A DNA stretch of 64,000 bases, taken from the NCBI RefSeq assembly GCF_010977555.1, contig NZ_CP048815.1, forward strand, positions 4,580,501-4,644,500. Reading direction: 5' to 3'. Made by a program: the position numbers and the translations under genes. Source of the DNA: Caulobacter rhizosphaerae (GTDB lineage: Bacteria > Pseudomonadota > Alphaproteobacteria > Caulobacterales > Caulobacteraceae). Below the pieces are notes generated by a model. The model did no database searches and was not told the origin of the DNA. It saw nothing but the letters and a program-made list of their open reading frames with translations. Shown in pieces: positions 50,713 through 60,564 of this stretch; positions within the stretch are counted from its first letter, which is position 1; the number at the start of each line of letters is the position of its first letter.

Positions 50713-52476
50713 ATGCAGCTGTCCCTTCCGACCACCACCTCCGTGCGCTGGCTCAGCTGGCTGCGGCGGCGGATCCGGTCCAGCGAGCTGTGGCTGATCG
50801 CCGTGGCCACCCTGATCGGCGCGGGGGCCGGGGCGCTGGCGGTGCTGCAGGCCAAGCTGGCCCACGGCCTGCAGGTGCTGCTGTTCGCCATCAACATCGA
50901 CGAGCGACTCAGCGCCCAGAGCGTGATCGCCCCCTGGCGGACCCTGGCCATTCCCCTGGGCGGCCTGGTGCTGGGCGTGGCCTCCTGGGCCTGGCTGAAA
51001 TACCGCCCCAAGCCGGCGGTCGACCCGGTCGAGGCCAACGCCCTGCACGGCGGCCACCTGTCGGTCCGCGACAGCGCCTTCATCTGCGGCCAGACCCTGC
51101 TGTCGAACGGGGTCGGGGCCTCGGTCGGGCTGGAGGCCGCCTACGCCCAGGCCGGGGCGGCCATCGCCTCGTTCGCCGGGCAGCGGCTGAACCTGCGGCG
51201 GGCCGACATGCGAACCCTGGTCGGGGCCGGGGCGGGCGCGGCCATCGCCGCCGCCTTCGGCGCCCCCCTGACCGGGGCCTTCTACGCGTTCGAAATCGTC
51301 ATCGGGGCCTATACCGTGGCCAACCTGGCCCCGGTGGCCGCCGCCGCTCTGGCCGCGGTGCTGGTGGCCGGACGGATGGGCGGCCTCCCCTACCTGCTGA
51401 AGACCTCGACCCCGGCCGTGCAGTCGTGGTTCGACTACGGCCTCTACGCCCTGCTGGGCGTGGTCTGCGCGTTCGCGGGGATCGCCCTGATGCGGCTGGT
51501 GGCCTCGGCCGAGGGGCTGGTCGGCAAGTCCAGGCTGCCCAAGCCCGTCCGCCCGATGGTCGGCGGCCTGGCCCTGGCGGCGCTGGCGATGATCACGCCC
51601 CAGACCCTGTCGGCCGGCCACGGGGCGGTGCACGTCAACCTGACCGCCGACCTGGGCCTCAAGACGCTGCTGATCCTGCTGGCCATGAAGGCCCTGGCCA
51701 GCGTGGTGTCGCTGAGCTTCGGTTTCCGGGGCGGCCTGTTCTTCGCCTCGCTGTTCCTGGGCGTGCTGGTGGGTCAGATCTTCGCGGCCCTGACCGTGTT
51801 CGTGCCCTGGCTGCCGTCGCTGGACCCGACCGTGGCGGCCCTGGTCGGGCTGGGCGCCTTCGGCGTCGCCGTGGTCGGCGGCCCCTTCACCATGTCGTTC
51901 CTGGTGCTGGAGGCGACCGGCGACTTCACCGTGGCCGCCGCGGCCCTGGTGGCTTCGCTGATCGCCAGCGCCCTGGTGCGCGAGACCTTCGGCTACTCGT
52001 TCTCGACCTGGCGGCTGCACCTGCGCGGCGAGACCATCCGCAGCGCCCACGACGTCAGCTGGATGCGCCCCCTGACCGCCGGGCGGATGATGCGCAAGGA
52101 CGTCAAGACCGTGCCGGCCGAAGCCAGCCTGGCCGAGTTCCGCCGCCGCTATCCATTGGGCTCGACCAAGCGCGTGGTGATGCTGGACGCCCAGGGCCGC
52201 TATGCCGGCATCGTCCGCACGGCCTTGGCCTACGCCCAGCCCGACGACAGCGAAAAGCCCGTCGGCGGCCTGGCCCTCTACACTGACACCGCCCTGACGG
52301 CCGACCAGTCGATCAAGGAGGTGATGCGCGCCTTCGACCACACCCAGGCCGACGAACTGGCGGTGATCGACGCCAACCGCGAGGTGATCGGCATCCTGTC
52401 CGAAGCCTATGCGACCCGGCGCTACGCCGAGGAACTGGACAAGGCGCGGCGCGAGCTGACGGGGGAAGCCGGGTAG
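50713..52476 (+). CDS. ClC-family chloride channel/transporter with CBS domains
   Basis: A 587-residue inner-membrane protein. About ten hydrophobic helices cover residues 25-430, including LLSNGVGASVGLEAAYAQAGA (the GREGP-like filter region) and AAAFGAPLTGAFYAFEIVIG, then GFRGGLFFASLFLG and GVAVVGGPFTMSFLVLE. Two CBS-like repeats (about 450-575, RMMRKDVKTVPAEASLAEF and DQSIKEVMRAFDHTQADELAV) close it. The usual filter serine-glycine set is altered, so channel versus exchanger cannot be told. The ATG at 50713 was chosen. Upstream codons overlap the palindrome. Confidence 0.88.
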   Translation: MQLSLPTTTSVRWLSWLRRRIRSSELWLIAVATLIGAGAGALAVLQAKLAHGLQVLLFAINIDERLSAQSVIAPWRTLAIPLGGLVLGVASWAWLKYRPKPAVDPVEANALHGGHLSVRDSAFICGQTLLSNGVGASVGLEAAYAQAGAAIASFAGQRLNLRRADMRTLVGAGAGAAIAAAFGAPLTGAFYAFEIVIGAYTVANLAPVAAAALAAVLVAGRMGGLPYLLKTSTPAVQSWFDYGLYALLGVVCAFAGIALMRLVASAEGLVGKSRLPKPVRPMVGGLALAALAMITPQTLSAGHGAVHVNLTADLGLKTLLILLAMKALASVVSLSFGFRGGLFFASLFLGVLVGQIFAALTVFVPWLPSLDPTVAALVGLGAFGVAVVGGPFTMSFLVLEATGDFTVAAAALVASLIASALVRETFGYSFSTWRLHLRGETIRSAHDVSWMRPLTAGRMMRKDVKTVPAEASLAEFRRRYPLGSTKRVVMLDAQGRYAGIVRTALAYAQPDDSEKPVGGLALYTDTALTADQSIKEVMRAFDHTQADELAVIDANREVIGILSEAYATRRYAEELDKARRELTGEAG

Positions 52477-52548
52477 GCGGCGACAACCTGGACGCCTTGA
52501 TCGGAGACGGCCGCGACAGGCCCGTTCGCGTCGCCGCCCGGAACTTCG

Positions 52549-54234
52549 CTAGGCGGCTCGCCGCGCTGATGACTGGCGCGCCTCGCCGTGGGTGCGAAAC
52601 TGACCGACAAGACGAGAAAGCTCTCGCGACTCGTTGCTCAGGCTGCCGGCGGCGGCGGTGGCCTCCTCGACCATCGCCGCGTTCTGCTGGGTCACCTGGT
52701 CCATGCGATTGACGGCGACATTGACTTCGGCCAGGCCGGTCGCCTGCTCCTGGGACGACGAGGCGATCTCGGAAATCAGGCCGTCGATCTCGGCGACCTT
52801 GGCGACGATGCCGTCCAGGGCCTCGCCGGTGTCGCCGACCAGCTTCACCCCACGCCCGACGTGGGCGCTCGAGGTGGCGATCAGCGTCTTGATCTCCTTG
52901 GCCGCCTCCGCCGAGCGCTGGGCCAGGGCCCGGACCTCGGAGGCGACGACGGCGAAGCCACGGCCGGCGTCGCCCGCGCGGGCCGCTTCCACGCCGGCGT
53001 TCAAGGCCAGGAGGTTGGTCTGGAAGGCGATCTCGTCGATCACCCCGATGATCTGGGTGATCTGGCGGGACGACCCTTCGATGGCGCCCATGGCCGACAC
53101 CGCCTCACGGACGATCTCGCCGGACCGGTGGGCGTCGGCGCGCGCCTGAGACGCCGCGCTGAAGGCCTGCTTGGCCCCCTCCGCGCTGCGCTTGACGGTC
53201 GCGGTGATCTCGTCCAGCGCCGCGGCGGTTTCTTCCAGGCTGGCGGCCTGCTGCTCGGTGCGACGCGACAGGTCGTTCGAGGCCTTGGCGATTTCCTGGG
53301 CGCCGCCGCTGACGCTGCCGGTCGAGACCGAAATCGCCGACATCGTGCTCTCCAGCGTGTCGGCCGCGGCGTTGAAGTCGCTGCGCACCTTCTCGTAGGC
53401 CGCCTCGATGGGACGATCGATGCGGTAGGTCAGGTCGTTGCGGGCCAAATGATCCAGGCCGACGGCGATCTCGTCGACCGCCTTGACCCGGCCGGTGACG
53501 TCGGTGGCGAACTTGACGATCTTGATGACCCGACCGGCATGGTCGAAAATCGGATTGTAGGACGCCTGGATCCAGACCTCCTTGCCGCCCTTGCCGACCC
53601 GCTTGAATTCCGCCGAGACGAATTCGCCGGCGTTCAGCTTTCGCCAGAACGCCTGGTAATCGGGCGACCCGGCGTAGGTCGGATCGACGAACATCCGGTG
53701 GTGCTGCCCCTGGATCTCCGAGAGGCTGTAGCCCAGCGTTTCGAGGAAATTCTGGTTGGCGGTCAGGACCTCGCCGGCGGGCGTGAACTCGATGACCGCC
53801 TGCACGCGCGAGATGGCGTTGAGCTTGCCTTCGACCTCGACGTTCCGACGCTTCTCGGCGGTGATCACCGTGGCGACCTTCACCACGCGGGTCACGGCGC
53901 CGCGGCTGTTGCGGACTGGATTGTACGAGGCCTGGATCCAGACCTCGGCCCCGCCCTTGCCGAGGCGCAGATATTCCTGGGCGTCGAACTCGCCGCGTCC
54001 GAGCTTGGCCCAGAAGGCGCGATATTCGGGGGAAGCGGCGTAGGCCGGATCGACGAAGAGGCTATGGTGGCGGCCCTTGATCTCGCTCAGGCTATATCCC
54101 AGCGCCGTGCAGAAATTGTCGTTGGCGGTGAGGATCGTCCCACTGGGGTCGAACTCGATGATCGCCAGAGAACGATCAAGAGCCGTCAGGGTCTCCGGCG
54201 CGCTCGCCGCGCGGCTGAACTGAAATCCCGCCAT
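52549..54234 (-). CDS. soluble PAS-PAS methyl-accepting chemotaxis protein (BdlA-like)
   Basis: A 561-residue receptor without membrane helices. Two near-duplicate PAS domains (about 14-125 and 135-248) share LTAN.NF...LGYSLSEI, FVDP.YA.SP.Y.AFW and the block EVWIQASYNP, and each has a His-His pair (GRHHSLF, GQHHRMF). A short HAMP-like linker follows, then a methyl-accepting domain with the hairpin tip EIAFQTNLLALNAGVEAARAG. No CheR-tethering pentapeptide ends it. The architecture matches BdlA, a cytosolic biofilm-dispersal receptor. The ATG at 54234 is chosen because upstream codons are a poor match to the domain. Confidence 0.88.
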   Translation of the reverse strand: MAGFQFSRAASAPETLTALDRSLAIIEFDPSGTILTANDNFCTALGYSLSEIKGRHHSLFVDPAYAASPEYRAFWAKLGRGEFDAQEYLRLGKGGAEVWIQASYNPVRNSRGAVTRVVKVATVITAEKRRNVEVEGKLNAISRVQAVIEFTPAGEVLTANQNFLETLGYSLSEIQGQHHRMFVDPTYAGSPDYQAFWRKLNAGEFVSAEFKRVGKGGKEVWIQASYNPIFDHAGRVIKIVKFATDVTGRVKAVDEIAVGLDHLARNDLTYRIDRPIEAAYEKVRSDFNAAADTLESTMSAISVSTGSVSGGAQEIAKASNDLSRRTEQQAASLEETAAALDEITATVKRSAEGAKQAFSAASQARADAHRSGEIVREAVSAMGAIEGSSRQITQIIGVIDEIAFQTNLLALNAGVEAARAGDAGRGFAVVASEVRALAQRSAEAAKEIKTLIATSSAHVGRGVKLVGDTGEALDGIVAKVAEIDGLISEIASSSQEQATGLAEVNVAVNRMDQVTQQNAAMVEEATAAAGSLSNESRELSRLVGQFRTHGEARQSSARRAA

Positions 54235-54630
54235 GTGGGCCTCTAAAAGGAAGGGTTGTCTAGGACGCCGAAGGCAACGCTTACTTGTCTCCAACAAGCG
54301 AAACATCACAGTGGCGAAGATGGGGTTCTGCGAGTTAAGTTTTGGAAAACTTCGTTCTCCCACGCCGCAGGTGCGTCACGATCACGCAGACATTCAGGTT
54401 GCTGGCCATGGCTGTCGCCCCGGGGCCGCGCCGGGGCGGGCTTGACGCGGCGCCAGCAGCCTTTCCGCCCAGACGCCCAAGGGCCGCTTTCTCGAGCCGT
54501 CCGAGGGTCTGAGCCACGCCCAACAGGAACGCGATCGTCCGTTATCCGTGTGAGGAAGCTTCCGGCCCCACCGCCGCATCCTCACCCTGCCCCATCGCGT
54601 TAGACGTCCATCGGTAACCGAGGCGGCGTC
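54235..54630. other. 396-base gap between the chemoreceptor and fadE
   Basis: Holds divergent promoters by position, but I see no clear -35/-10 pair. The only structure noticed is an inverted GC motif, CGCCCCGG (54416) with CCGGGGCG (54431). Confidence 0.4.
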
Positions 54631-56955
54631 ATGACCAGCACCTTCAACTTTCGCCGGGACCTGATCACCCGGCCGATCCTCGCCTGGGCGCGCGGCGTGA
54701 TGCCGGCCCTGTCGCAGACCGAGCGCGAGGCGATCGACGCCGGCGACACGTGGTGGGACGCAGCGCTTTTCACCGGCGATCCCGACTGGAACGAACTGCT
54801 GGCCTTCCCCGCGCCCCGGCTGCGGCCCGACGAGCAGGCCTTCCTCGATGGACCGGTCGACACCCTGTGCGCCATGCTCGACGACTGGAGCATGACCTGG
54901 GAGACCCGCGACCTGCCGCCCGAGGCCTGGGCCTATCTGAAGCGCCAGAAGTTCTTCGGGATGATCATTCCGAAAGAGTATGGCGGCCTGGGCTTTTCCG
55001 CCTTCGGCCACGCCGAGATCGTCCGCAAGATCGCCACCCGCTCGGTGTCGGCCGCGGTGACGGCCATGGTGCCCAACTCGCTGGGTCCGGGCGAGCTGAT
55101 CATGAAGTTCGGAACCCAGGCCCAGCGCGACCATTGGCTGCCGCGCCTGGCCGACGGCCGCGAGGTGCCCGCCTTCGGCCTGACCAGCCCTGAGGCTGGC
55201 TCGGACGCCGGGGCCATGGTCGACGAGGGCGTGGTCTGCCGCGGGACCTGGAAAGGCCAGGAGGTGCTGGGCATCCGCCTGAACTGGCACAAGCGCTACA
55301 TCACCCTGGGACCGGTCTGCACGGTGCTGGGTCTGGCCTTCAAGCTGCGCGATCCCGACCACCTGCTGGGCGACGTCGAGGACATCGGCATCACCTGCGC
55401 CCTGGTCCCCACCGACACGGCCGGGGTCGAGATCGGCCGCCGCCACCTGCCCGCCTTCCAGACGTTCCAGAACGGCCCCAACTGGGGCAAGGACGTCTTC
55501 ATCCCGATGGACCTGGTGATCGGCGGGGCCGAGCGGGTCGGCCAGGGCTGGAAGATGCTGATGACCGCCCTGGCGGCCGGGCGCGGAATCTCGCTGCCCG
55601 CGTTGTCGGGCGCGGCGGCCAGCTTCAGCGCCCTGACCACCGGGGCCTACGCCCGCGTGCGCAGCCAGTTCAACGTGCCGATCGGCAAGTTCGAGGGCGT
55701 GCAGGAGCGCCTGGCCCGCATCGCCGGCAACGCCTACCTCCTGGACGCCGGCCGTCGCCTCACCTGCACCGGCCTGGACCTGGGCCACCATCCGTCGGTG
55801 ATCTCGGCCCTGCTGAAGGCCGGCGCCACTGAGCGCATGCGGGTGGTGGTCAACGACGCCATGGACGTGCACGGCGGCAAGGCGGTGATCGAGGGCCCGC
55901 GCAACTACATGGGCTCGCAGTACCGGGCCATCCCGGTCGGCATCACCGTCGAGGGGGCCAACATCCTGACCCGCAGCCTGATGGTGTTCGGCCAGGGCGC
56001 GATCCGGGCCCATCCGTTCCTGCTGAGCGAGATCCTGGCGATCGGCGAGGATGACAGGGCCAAGGGTCTGGCCGACTTCGACGCGGTGTTCTGGAAGCAC
56101 GTGGCGCACGCGATCCGCTCCGGCTTGCGGGCCTGGGGCCGCAGTTGGACGGGAGGGGCCTTCGCGCCGACGCCCGAGGCCGGCCGCGCCACCCGCTTCT
56201 ACCGCCAGATGGGCCGCTACAGCGCCGCCTTCGCCCTGACCTCCGACATCGCCCTGCTGACCCTGGGCGGGGCGCTGAAGCGCAAGGAGATGCTGTCGGG
56301 CCGGATGGGCGACATCCTGGCCGAACTCTATTTCCTGTCGGGCGCCCTGAAGCGCTGGGAGGACGAGGGCCGCCAGGACGCCGACTTCCCGCTGCTGCAA
56401 TGGTGCATGGACACGGGTTTCGCCACCATCGAGCAGCGGTTCGACGAGGTGTTCGCCAACCTGCCCAACGTCCTGGCCGGCTGGCTGCTGCGGGCGGCGA
56501 TCCTGCCGCTGGGCCCGCGTCGCCGAGGCCCGTCGGACCGCACGACCACCGCCTGCGCCGAGCTTCTGCTGCACCCGTCGGCCACGCGCGACCGGCTGAT
56601 CGAGAACGTCTATGTCGGCGGCAAGGACGAGGCGGTCGGCCAACTGATCGACGCCTTCGAGCGCGTGGTCGCCACCCAGCCGATCCACGATCGCCTGCGC
56701 GCCCAGAAGATCCGCCACTGGAAGGACGGGGTCGAGCAGGGCTGGGTGACCGCCGACGAGATCGCGACGCTGGAGGCCGCCGACAAGGCGGTGGCCGCGG
56801 TGATCGCGGTCGACGACTTCGCCCAGGACGGCTTGGCGATGCGGGTGGCGGCGGAGGCTCGACCGACGATGCGTCCCATCTGGACCGATGGCGTGACGCA
56901 GCGCCCGGAACTGGACGTTGAGGAGCAGCGGACGTTCGGCGGGGTCGGGCCGTAG
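54631..56955 (+). CDS. fadE: FadE-type acyl-CoA dehydrogenase
   Basis: A 774-residue enzyme of the long FadE class (E. coli FadE is about 814) catalysing the first step of beta-oxidation. The N-terminal third has TWWDAALFTGDPDW and MIIPKEYGGLGFSAFGHAEI. The middle has FGLTSPEAGSDAGAM and NWHKRYITLGPV, then DVHGGKAVIEGPRNYMGSQYRAIPVGITVEGANILTRSL. The C-terminal DUF1974 domain runs to the end. It stands alone on this strand. Confidence 0.95.
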   Translation: MTSTFNFRRDLITRPILAWARGVMPALSQTEREAIDAGDTWWDAALFTGDPDWNELLAFPAPRLRPDEQAFLDGPVDTLCAMLDDWSMTWETRDLPPEAWAYLKRQKFFGMIIPKEYGGLGFSAFGHAEIVRKIATRSVSAAVTAMVPNSLGPGELIMKFGTQAQRDHWLPRLADGREVPAFGLTSPEAGSDAGAMVDEGVVCRGTWKGQEVLGIRLNWHKRYITLGPVCTVLGLAFKLRDPDHLLGDVEDIGITCALVPTDTAGVEIGRRHLPAFQTFQNGPNWGKDVFIPMDLVIGGAERVGQGWKMLMTALAAGRGISLPALSGAAASFSALTTGAYARVRSQFNVPIGKFEGVQERLARIAGNAYLLDAGRRLTCTGLDLGHHPSVISALLKAGATERMRVVVNDAMDVHGGKAVIEGPRNYMGSQYRAIPVGITVEGANILTRSLMVFGQGAIRAHPFLLSEILAIGEDDRAKGLADFDAVFWKHVAHAIRSGLRAWGRSWTGGAFAPTPEAGRATRFYRQMGRYSAAFALTSDIALLTLGGALKRKEMLSGRMGDILAELYFLSGALKRWEDEGRQDADFPLLQWCMDTGFATIEQRFDEVFANLPNVLAGWLLRAAILPLGPRRRGPSDRTTTACAELLLHPSATRDRLIENVYVGGKDEAVGQLIDAFERVVATQPIHDRLRAQKIRHWKDGVEQGWVTADEIATLEAADKAVAAVIAVDDFAQDGLAMRVAAEARPTMRPIWTDGVTQRPELDVEEQRTFGGVGP

Positions 56956-57043
56956 AGGGCGGAAGCGGCGACGTCCCTCGCACGAACGCGCGAACGGTGC
57001 TCAACTTGCCGACGGCTGATGGCCACGGGATCGGGCGGACAGG

Positions 57044-57361
57044 ATGCGCAAAGAAACCTTCATCAGAGGGCTGGAGGTCGTTTGCTGGACCCTCTCCATG
57101 GCCTGGATAGTTCTCTGCTACGTCAGGCAGGACGCCGTCATAGGCCATAGTCCGCACGTCGCTAACGTCGCGACCGGGAACGTCTATCTGTACAGAAACC
57201 ACTCGGACACGCTGTTCATCAAGAAGAGCGATCTGATCTATGTGCAGTTCTTTTCGTTTCCGCTTGGGGCTGTCCCATTGTTGATCGGAACCGCCATCAT
57301 ACGCTTGGTGGACAAGGAACGCGGGAAACAGGCTCGCCCCTCGGAACCGGTGCAAGGGTGA
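57044..57361 (+). CDS. small two-helix membrane protein
   Basis: A 105-residue frame with hydrophobic segments at about 10-27 and 70-88, separated by a polar loop with VYLYRNHSDTLFIKKSDLIY, and a basic tail. Base composition is lower in GC than the neighbours. The ATG follows GGACAGG. No family recognised. Possibly recent arrival. Confidence 0.45.
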   Translation: MRKETFIRGLEVVCWTLSMAWIVLCYVRQDAVIGHSPHVANVATGNVYLYRNHSDTLFIKKSDLIYVQFFSFPLGAVPLLIGTAIIRLVDKERGKQARPSEPVQG

Positions 57362-57470
57362 CGAACGTCCCGCGCCGGGTGGCCCTCAAACTCCGCTCTT
57401 GATTTATAATATAATTGCGGCGACGTTCCGCCCGCCGCCTCGACGCGGCGCATTGTCGGAAGGAAACGTC

Positions 57471-58838
57471 ATGCGGGGCAAACGCCGCTTCACCCTGGCC
57501 GTCGCCGCCAGCGTGATCAGCCTTGGCGCGGCCCAGGCGGAGTCGGCGAAGCCCCCGATCTATCTCGGCGTCGACATCTCCTACGCCAACGAGATGGACG
57601 ACTGCGGCGCGGTCTACAAGGCCGGCGGCAAGGCGGTGGACCAATACCAGTTCTTCAGGGCGGCCGGCGCCAACACCGCCCGGATCCGCATCTGGAACGA
57701 CCCGGACTGGACGACCTATTCCAACCTGGCCGACGTCAAGCGCAGCCTCGGCCGGGCCAAGGCGGCCGGCCTGCAGGTGTTGCTGGACTTCCACTATTCC
57801 GACGACTGGGCCGACGGCGACAAGCAGGTCGCCCCCAAGGCCTGGGCCAAGCTCTCGACGCCCGACCAGGCCAAGGCGCTGTACGCCTTCACGCACGACA
57901 CCCTGATCGAACTGAACCGCGAAGGCCTGATGCCCGACCTGGTGCAGGTGGGCAACGAGACCAACGGCGAGATCGTCTCCAGCCTGGCCAAGGCCAAGGA
58001 GCCCATCCACTGGGACCGCAACGCCCTGCTGTTCAACGCCGGCATCAAGGCCGTGCGCGACGCCGGCCGCGAGACCGGGACCAAGCCGCGGGTCATGCTG
58101 CACATCGCCCAGCCCGAGAACGCCGAGCCGTGGTTCGAGGCGGCGACCAAGGCCGGGATCACCGACTACGACGTCATCGGCCTCAGCTACTACAGCAAGT
58201 GGTCCAAGCGCTCGATGGCCCAGCTGGGCCAGACCATCAACCGCCTGCGCCACACCTATGCGGCCGACGTGCTGGTGGTCGAGACGGCCTATCCATTCAC
58301 GACCGAAAACGCCGACGCCTCCCCAAACCTGCTGGGCGAAGACTCGCTGATCGCCGGCTATCCGGCCACCGCCGACGGCCAAAGGCGCTACCTGGTCGAC
58401 CTGACCCAACTGGTGCTGTCCAGCGGCGGCACGGGGGTCTTCTACTGGGAACCGGCCTGGGTCTCGACCAAGACCTGCGGCACCCGCTGGGGCAAGGGCT
58501 CCAACTGGGAGAACGCGGCGGTGTTCGACTTCAAGGGCCAGACCCTGGGCAGCGCGGAAGGCTGGCTGAAGCACGCCTACGTCCGGCCGGTCGAAGTGAC
58601 CTTCAAGGCCAAAGCGACCACCGAAGCGGCCTTCATCGACGGCGACTTCCTGGACGGCGTCGGCCCCAGGCCCATGACCCGCGAGGGCGAGGCCTTCATC
58701 TACCGCACGCGCCTGGCGCCCGGGTCATCGGTGACCGTGGCCGCGGCGGCGACCGCCGCGGCGGTGGCCGAGGTGCCGGCGGTCACCGCCTCGATCGGCG
58801 ATCGCGCAGCCAGCGTTCCCTTGCCGGAACAACCCTGA
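57471..58838 (+). CDS. Glycoside hydrolase family 53 endo-beta-1,4-galactanase
   Basis: A 455-residue secreted enzyme cutting beta-1,4-galactan side chains of pectin. The signal peptide ends near AQAES. The TIM barrel has RIRIWNDP, VLLDFHYSDDWADG, the acid/base Glu163 in QVGNETNGE and the nucleophile Glu271 in VVETAYPF, then GVFYWEPAWV. After residue about 385 an extra Ala/Val-rich beta segment follows, possibly a small binding or spacer domain. The ATG at 57471 has AAGGAAA. It heads the sigma-FecR-TonB receptor group, whose substrate it suggests. Confidence 0.9.
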   Translation: MRGKRRFTLAVAASVISLGAAQAESAKPPIYLGVDISYANEMDDCGAVYKAGGKAVDQYQFFRAAGANTARIRIWNDPDWTTYSNLADVKRSLGRAKAAGLQVLLDFHYSDDWADGDKQVAPKAWAKLSTPDQAKALYAFTHDTLIELNREGLMPDLVQVGNETNGEIVSSLAKAKEPIHWDRNALLFNAGIKAVRDAGRETGTKPRVMLHIAQPENAEPWFEAATKAGITDYDVIGLSYYSKWSKRSMAQLGQTINRLRHTYAADVLVVETAYPFTTENADASPNLLGEDSLIAGYPATADGQRRYLVDLTQLVLSSGGTGVFYWEPAWVSTKTCGTRWGKGSNWENAAVFDFKGQTLGSAEGWLKHAYVRPVEVTFKAKATTEAAFIDGDFLDGVGPRPMTREGEAFIYRTRLAPGSSVTVAAAATAAAVAEVPAVTASIGDRAASVPLPEQP

Positions 58839-58962
58839 CCTTTCGGATTCGATCTCCGATTGTCTGTTTAATAATATGAATGGAGATTCCCTGAAAACGG
58901 CGATATGGCTGTCGGACCAGGGGAACGTCGGGCGCGGGGGCGCGCCGGTCGAGGAGGTCGCG

Positions 58963-59517
58963 ATGCCGCGGGAGAACCCGGCGCAGCAACAGGTGGAAAC
59001 GTCCGACGACGGGCAGATCAATCGCCTCAATGCGCGGTATCGCGGGCCGCTGACCAGCTTCTTCCTGCGCCGTGTTCACCGTCGCGACGAGGCCGAGGAC
59101 CTGACCCAGGAGGTGTTCCTGCGCATGGTCCGCAGCCTGCAGCGCCCTGATCGTGAGGGCGGCGAGCGGATCGACAATCCCGAGGCCTTCCTGTTCCGGA
59201 CGGCGGTGAACCTGCTGCGCGACCGCGCGCGGCGGGCCAAGACCTTCGCCGAACACCTGGCCGAGGCGGCGCACCGCGATGAAACTGTTGAGGTGCGGTC
59301 GCCCGAGCGCGTCTTACAAGACAGGCAGTCCTTGCGATCCGCACTGGCCGCCCTGGAGGAACTCGACGCCCGCACGCGCGACGTGTTCATCCTGCATCGA
59401 CTGGAAGGGTTGAAACACGCCGAGATCGCGACGCTGTACGGCGTCTCGGCGAGTTCGATCGAGAAGTACATGATCAAGGCGCTGGCGCACCTGGCAAGGC
59501 GCGCTAGCGCGGTCTAG
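58963..59517 (+). CDS. FecI-like ECF sigma factor
   Basis: A 184-residue extracytoplasmic-function sigma factor. Region 2 is about residues 22-90 (RRVHRRDEAEDLTQEVFLRMVRSL) and region 4 about 125-178 (RDVFILHRLEGLKHAEIATLYGVSASSIEKYMIKAL). The start at 58963 is set by the strong site GAGGAGGTCGCG before the ATG. Its close pairing with fecR and a TonB receptor with signalling domain indicates surface signalling: substrate at the receptor frees the sigma factor to transcribe the locus. Confidence 0.92.
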   Translation: MPRENPAQQQVETSDDGQINRLNARYRGPLTSFFLRRVHRRDEAEDLTQEVFLRMVRSLQRPDREGGERIDNPEAFLFRTAVNLLRDRARRAKTFAEHLAEAAHRDETVEVRSPERVLQDRQSLRSALAALEELDARTRDVFILHRLEGLKHAEIATLYGVSASSIEKYMIKALAHLARRASAV

Positions 59518-59526
59518 AGCAGGTCC

Positions 59527-60528
59527 GTGGCCCGATCCTTGTCCGACAGCATCGTTCATGAAGAGGCCGCGCGGTGGCTCCTGCGCCTGGGCGACGCCCC
59601 GGACGATGCGGCCATCTTCGAGTCCTTCGAGGACTGGCGCGACGCCTCGCCCGAACACCGGCAGGCGTTCGAGGACGTCCAGGAAAGCTGGGCCCTGTTC
59701 GGCGACCAGGCCGCGGCGCCCGAACTGCTGGTCCTGCGCCGCGACGCCCTGGGCCGGGCCGGCGGGGCCGGAAAACGACCCGGCCTCGACCGTCGAGGCG
59801 TCGCGGCGGGCCTGGCCGCCCTCGCCGCGGGCCCCCTGGCGATCTACGGCTGGCGGCAGCTGCATCCCGACGCCCGCCAGACCCTGCGGACGGCGGTGGG
59901 CGAGCAGCGCACGGTCACCCTCTCGGACGGCAGCCGCGTTTCCCTGGACGCCAACACCCTGGTCAAGGTCGCCTATTCGCCCGCCCTGCGGCTGGCCGAG
60001 GTGGTCGAGGGCCGAGCCCATTTCGAGGTGGCCAAGGACAAGGCGCGTCCCATGAAGGTGCGGGCCGGCACGCGCACCGTGACCGCCCTGGGCACCGCCT
60101 TCACCGTCGAGCACGAAGGGGCGCGCGTCATCGTCACCCTGGTCGAGGGCCGCGTGGCGGTGACCGAGGCCGCCCCGGTCCGCGGGGCCGCGCCGCCGCC
60201 CAAGGAACTGGCTCCGCAGCAGCAGCTGGTCTTCGCCGCCGACGCCACGCCGCCGCTCATGCACGAAGCCGTCGATGTCGAGCGGGCCATGGCCTGGCGC
60301 GAGGGCAAGCTGGTGTTCGACGACGAAAGCCTGGCCGACGCCGTGGCCCGAGTGAACAACTATTCGCGGGTGAAGATCGTCGTCGAGGACGCCCCTGCCC
60401 GGGCCCTGAAGATCAGCGGCATCTTCAACGCCGGCGACACTCCGGCCTTCGTCGAGGCCGTGCAGAGCTACTTCCCCGTCGACGTTTCGGCCGACGGGTC
60501 GACCGTCGAGATCCGCTCGCGAACCTGA
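59527..60528 (+). CDS. FecR-type anti-sigma / sigma regulator
   Basis: A 333-residue inner-membrane protein: N-terminal DUF4880 (EEAARWLLRLGDAPDDAAIFESFEDWRDASPEHRQAF), a membrane helix at about 90-108, periplasmic FecR domain (VRAGTRTVTALGTAFTVEHEG) and C-terminal DUF4974 (DESLADAVARVNNYSRVKI, FNAGDTPAFVEAVQSYF). It relays the signal from the TonB receptor to the sigma factor encoded nine bases upstream. Confidence 0.92.
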   Translation: MARSLSDSIVHEEAARWLLRLGDAPDDAAIFESFEDWRDASPEHRQAFEDVQESWALFGDQAAAPELLVLRRDALGRAGGAGKRPGLDRRGVAAGLAALAAGPLAIYGWRQLHPDARQTLRTAVGEQRTVTLSDGSRVSLDANTLVKVAYSPALRLAEVVEGRAHFEVAKDKARPMKVRAGTRTVTALGTAFTVEHEGARVIVTLVEGRVAVTEAAPVRGAAPPPKELAPQQQLVFAADATPPLMHEAVDVERAMAWREGKLVFDDESLADAVARVNNYSRVKIVVEDAPARALKISGIFNAGDTPAFVEAVQSYFPVDVSADGSTVEIRSRT

Positions 60529-60564
60529 TCGCCGAGGCTGATCCCAGCCCCCGATCTCAGCCAT

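Noticed and set aside
49600-52341. A 913-codon open frame on the - strand across the AlkA, ogt and ClC genes
   Set aside because: Same high-GC artefact. The product is low-complexity His/Gly/Gln sequence and three well-defined genes lie on the other strand.
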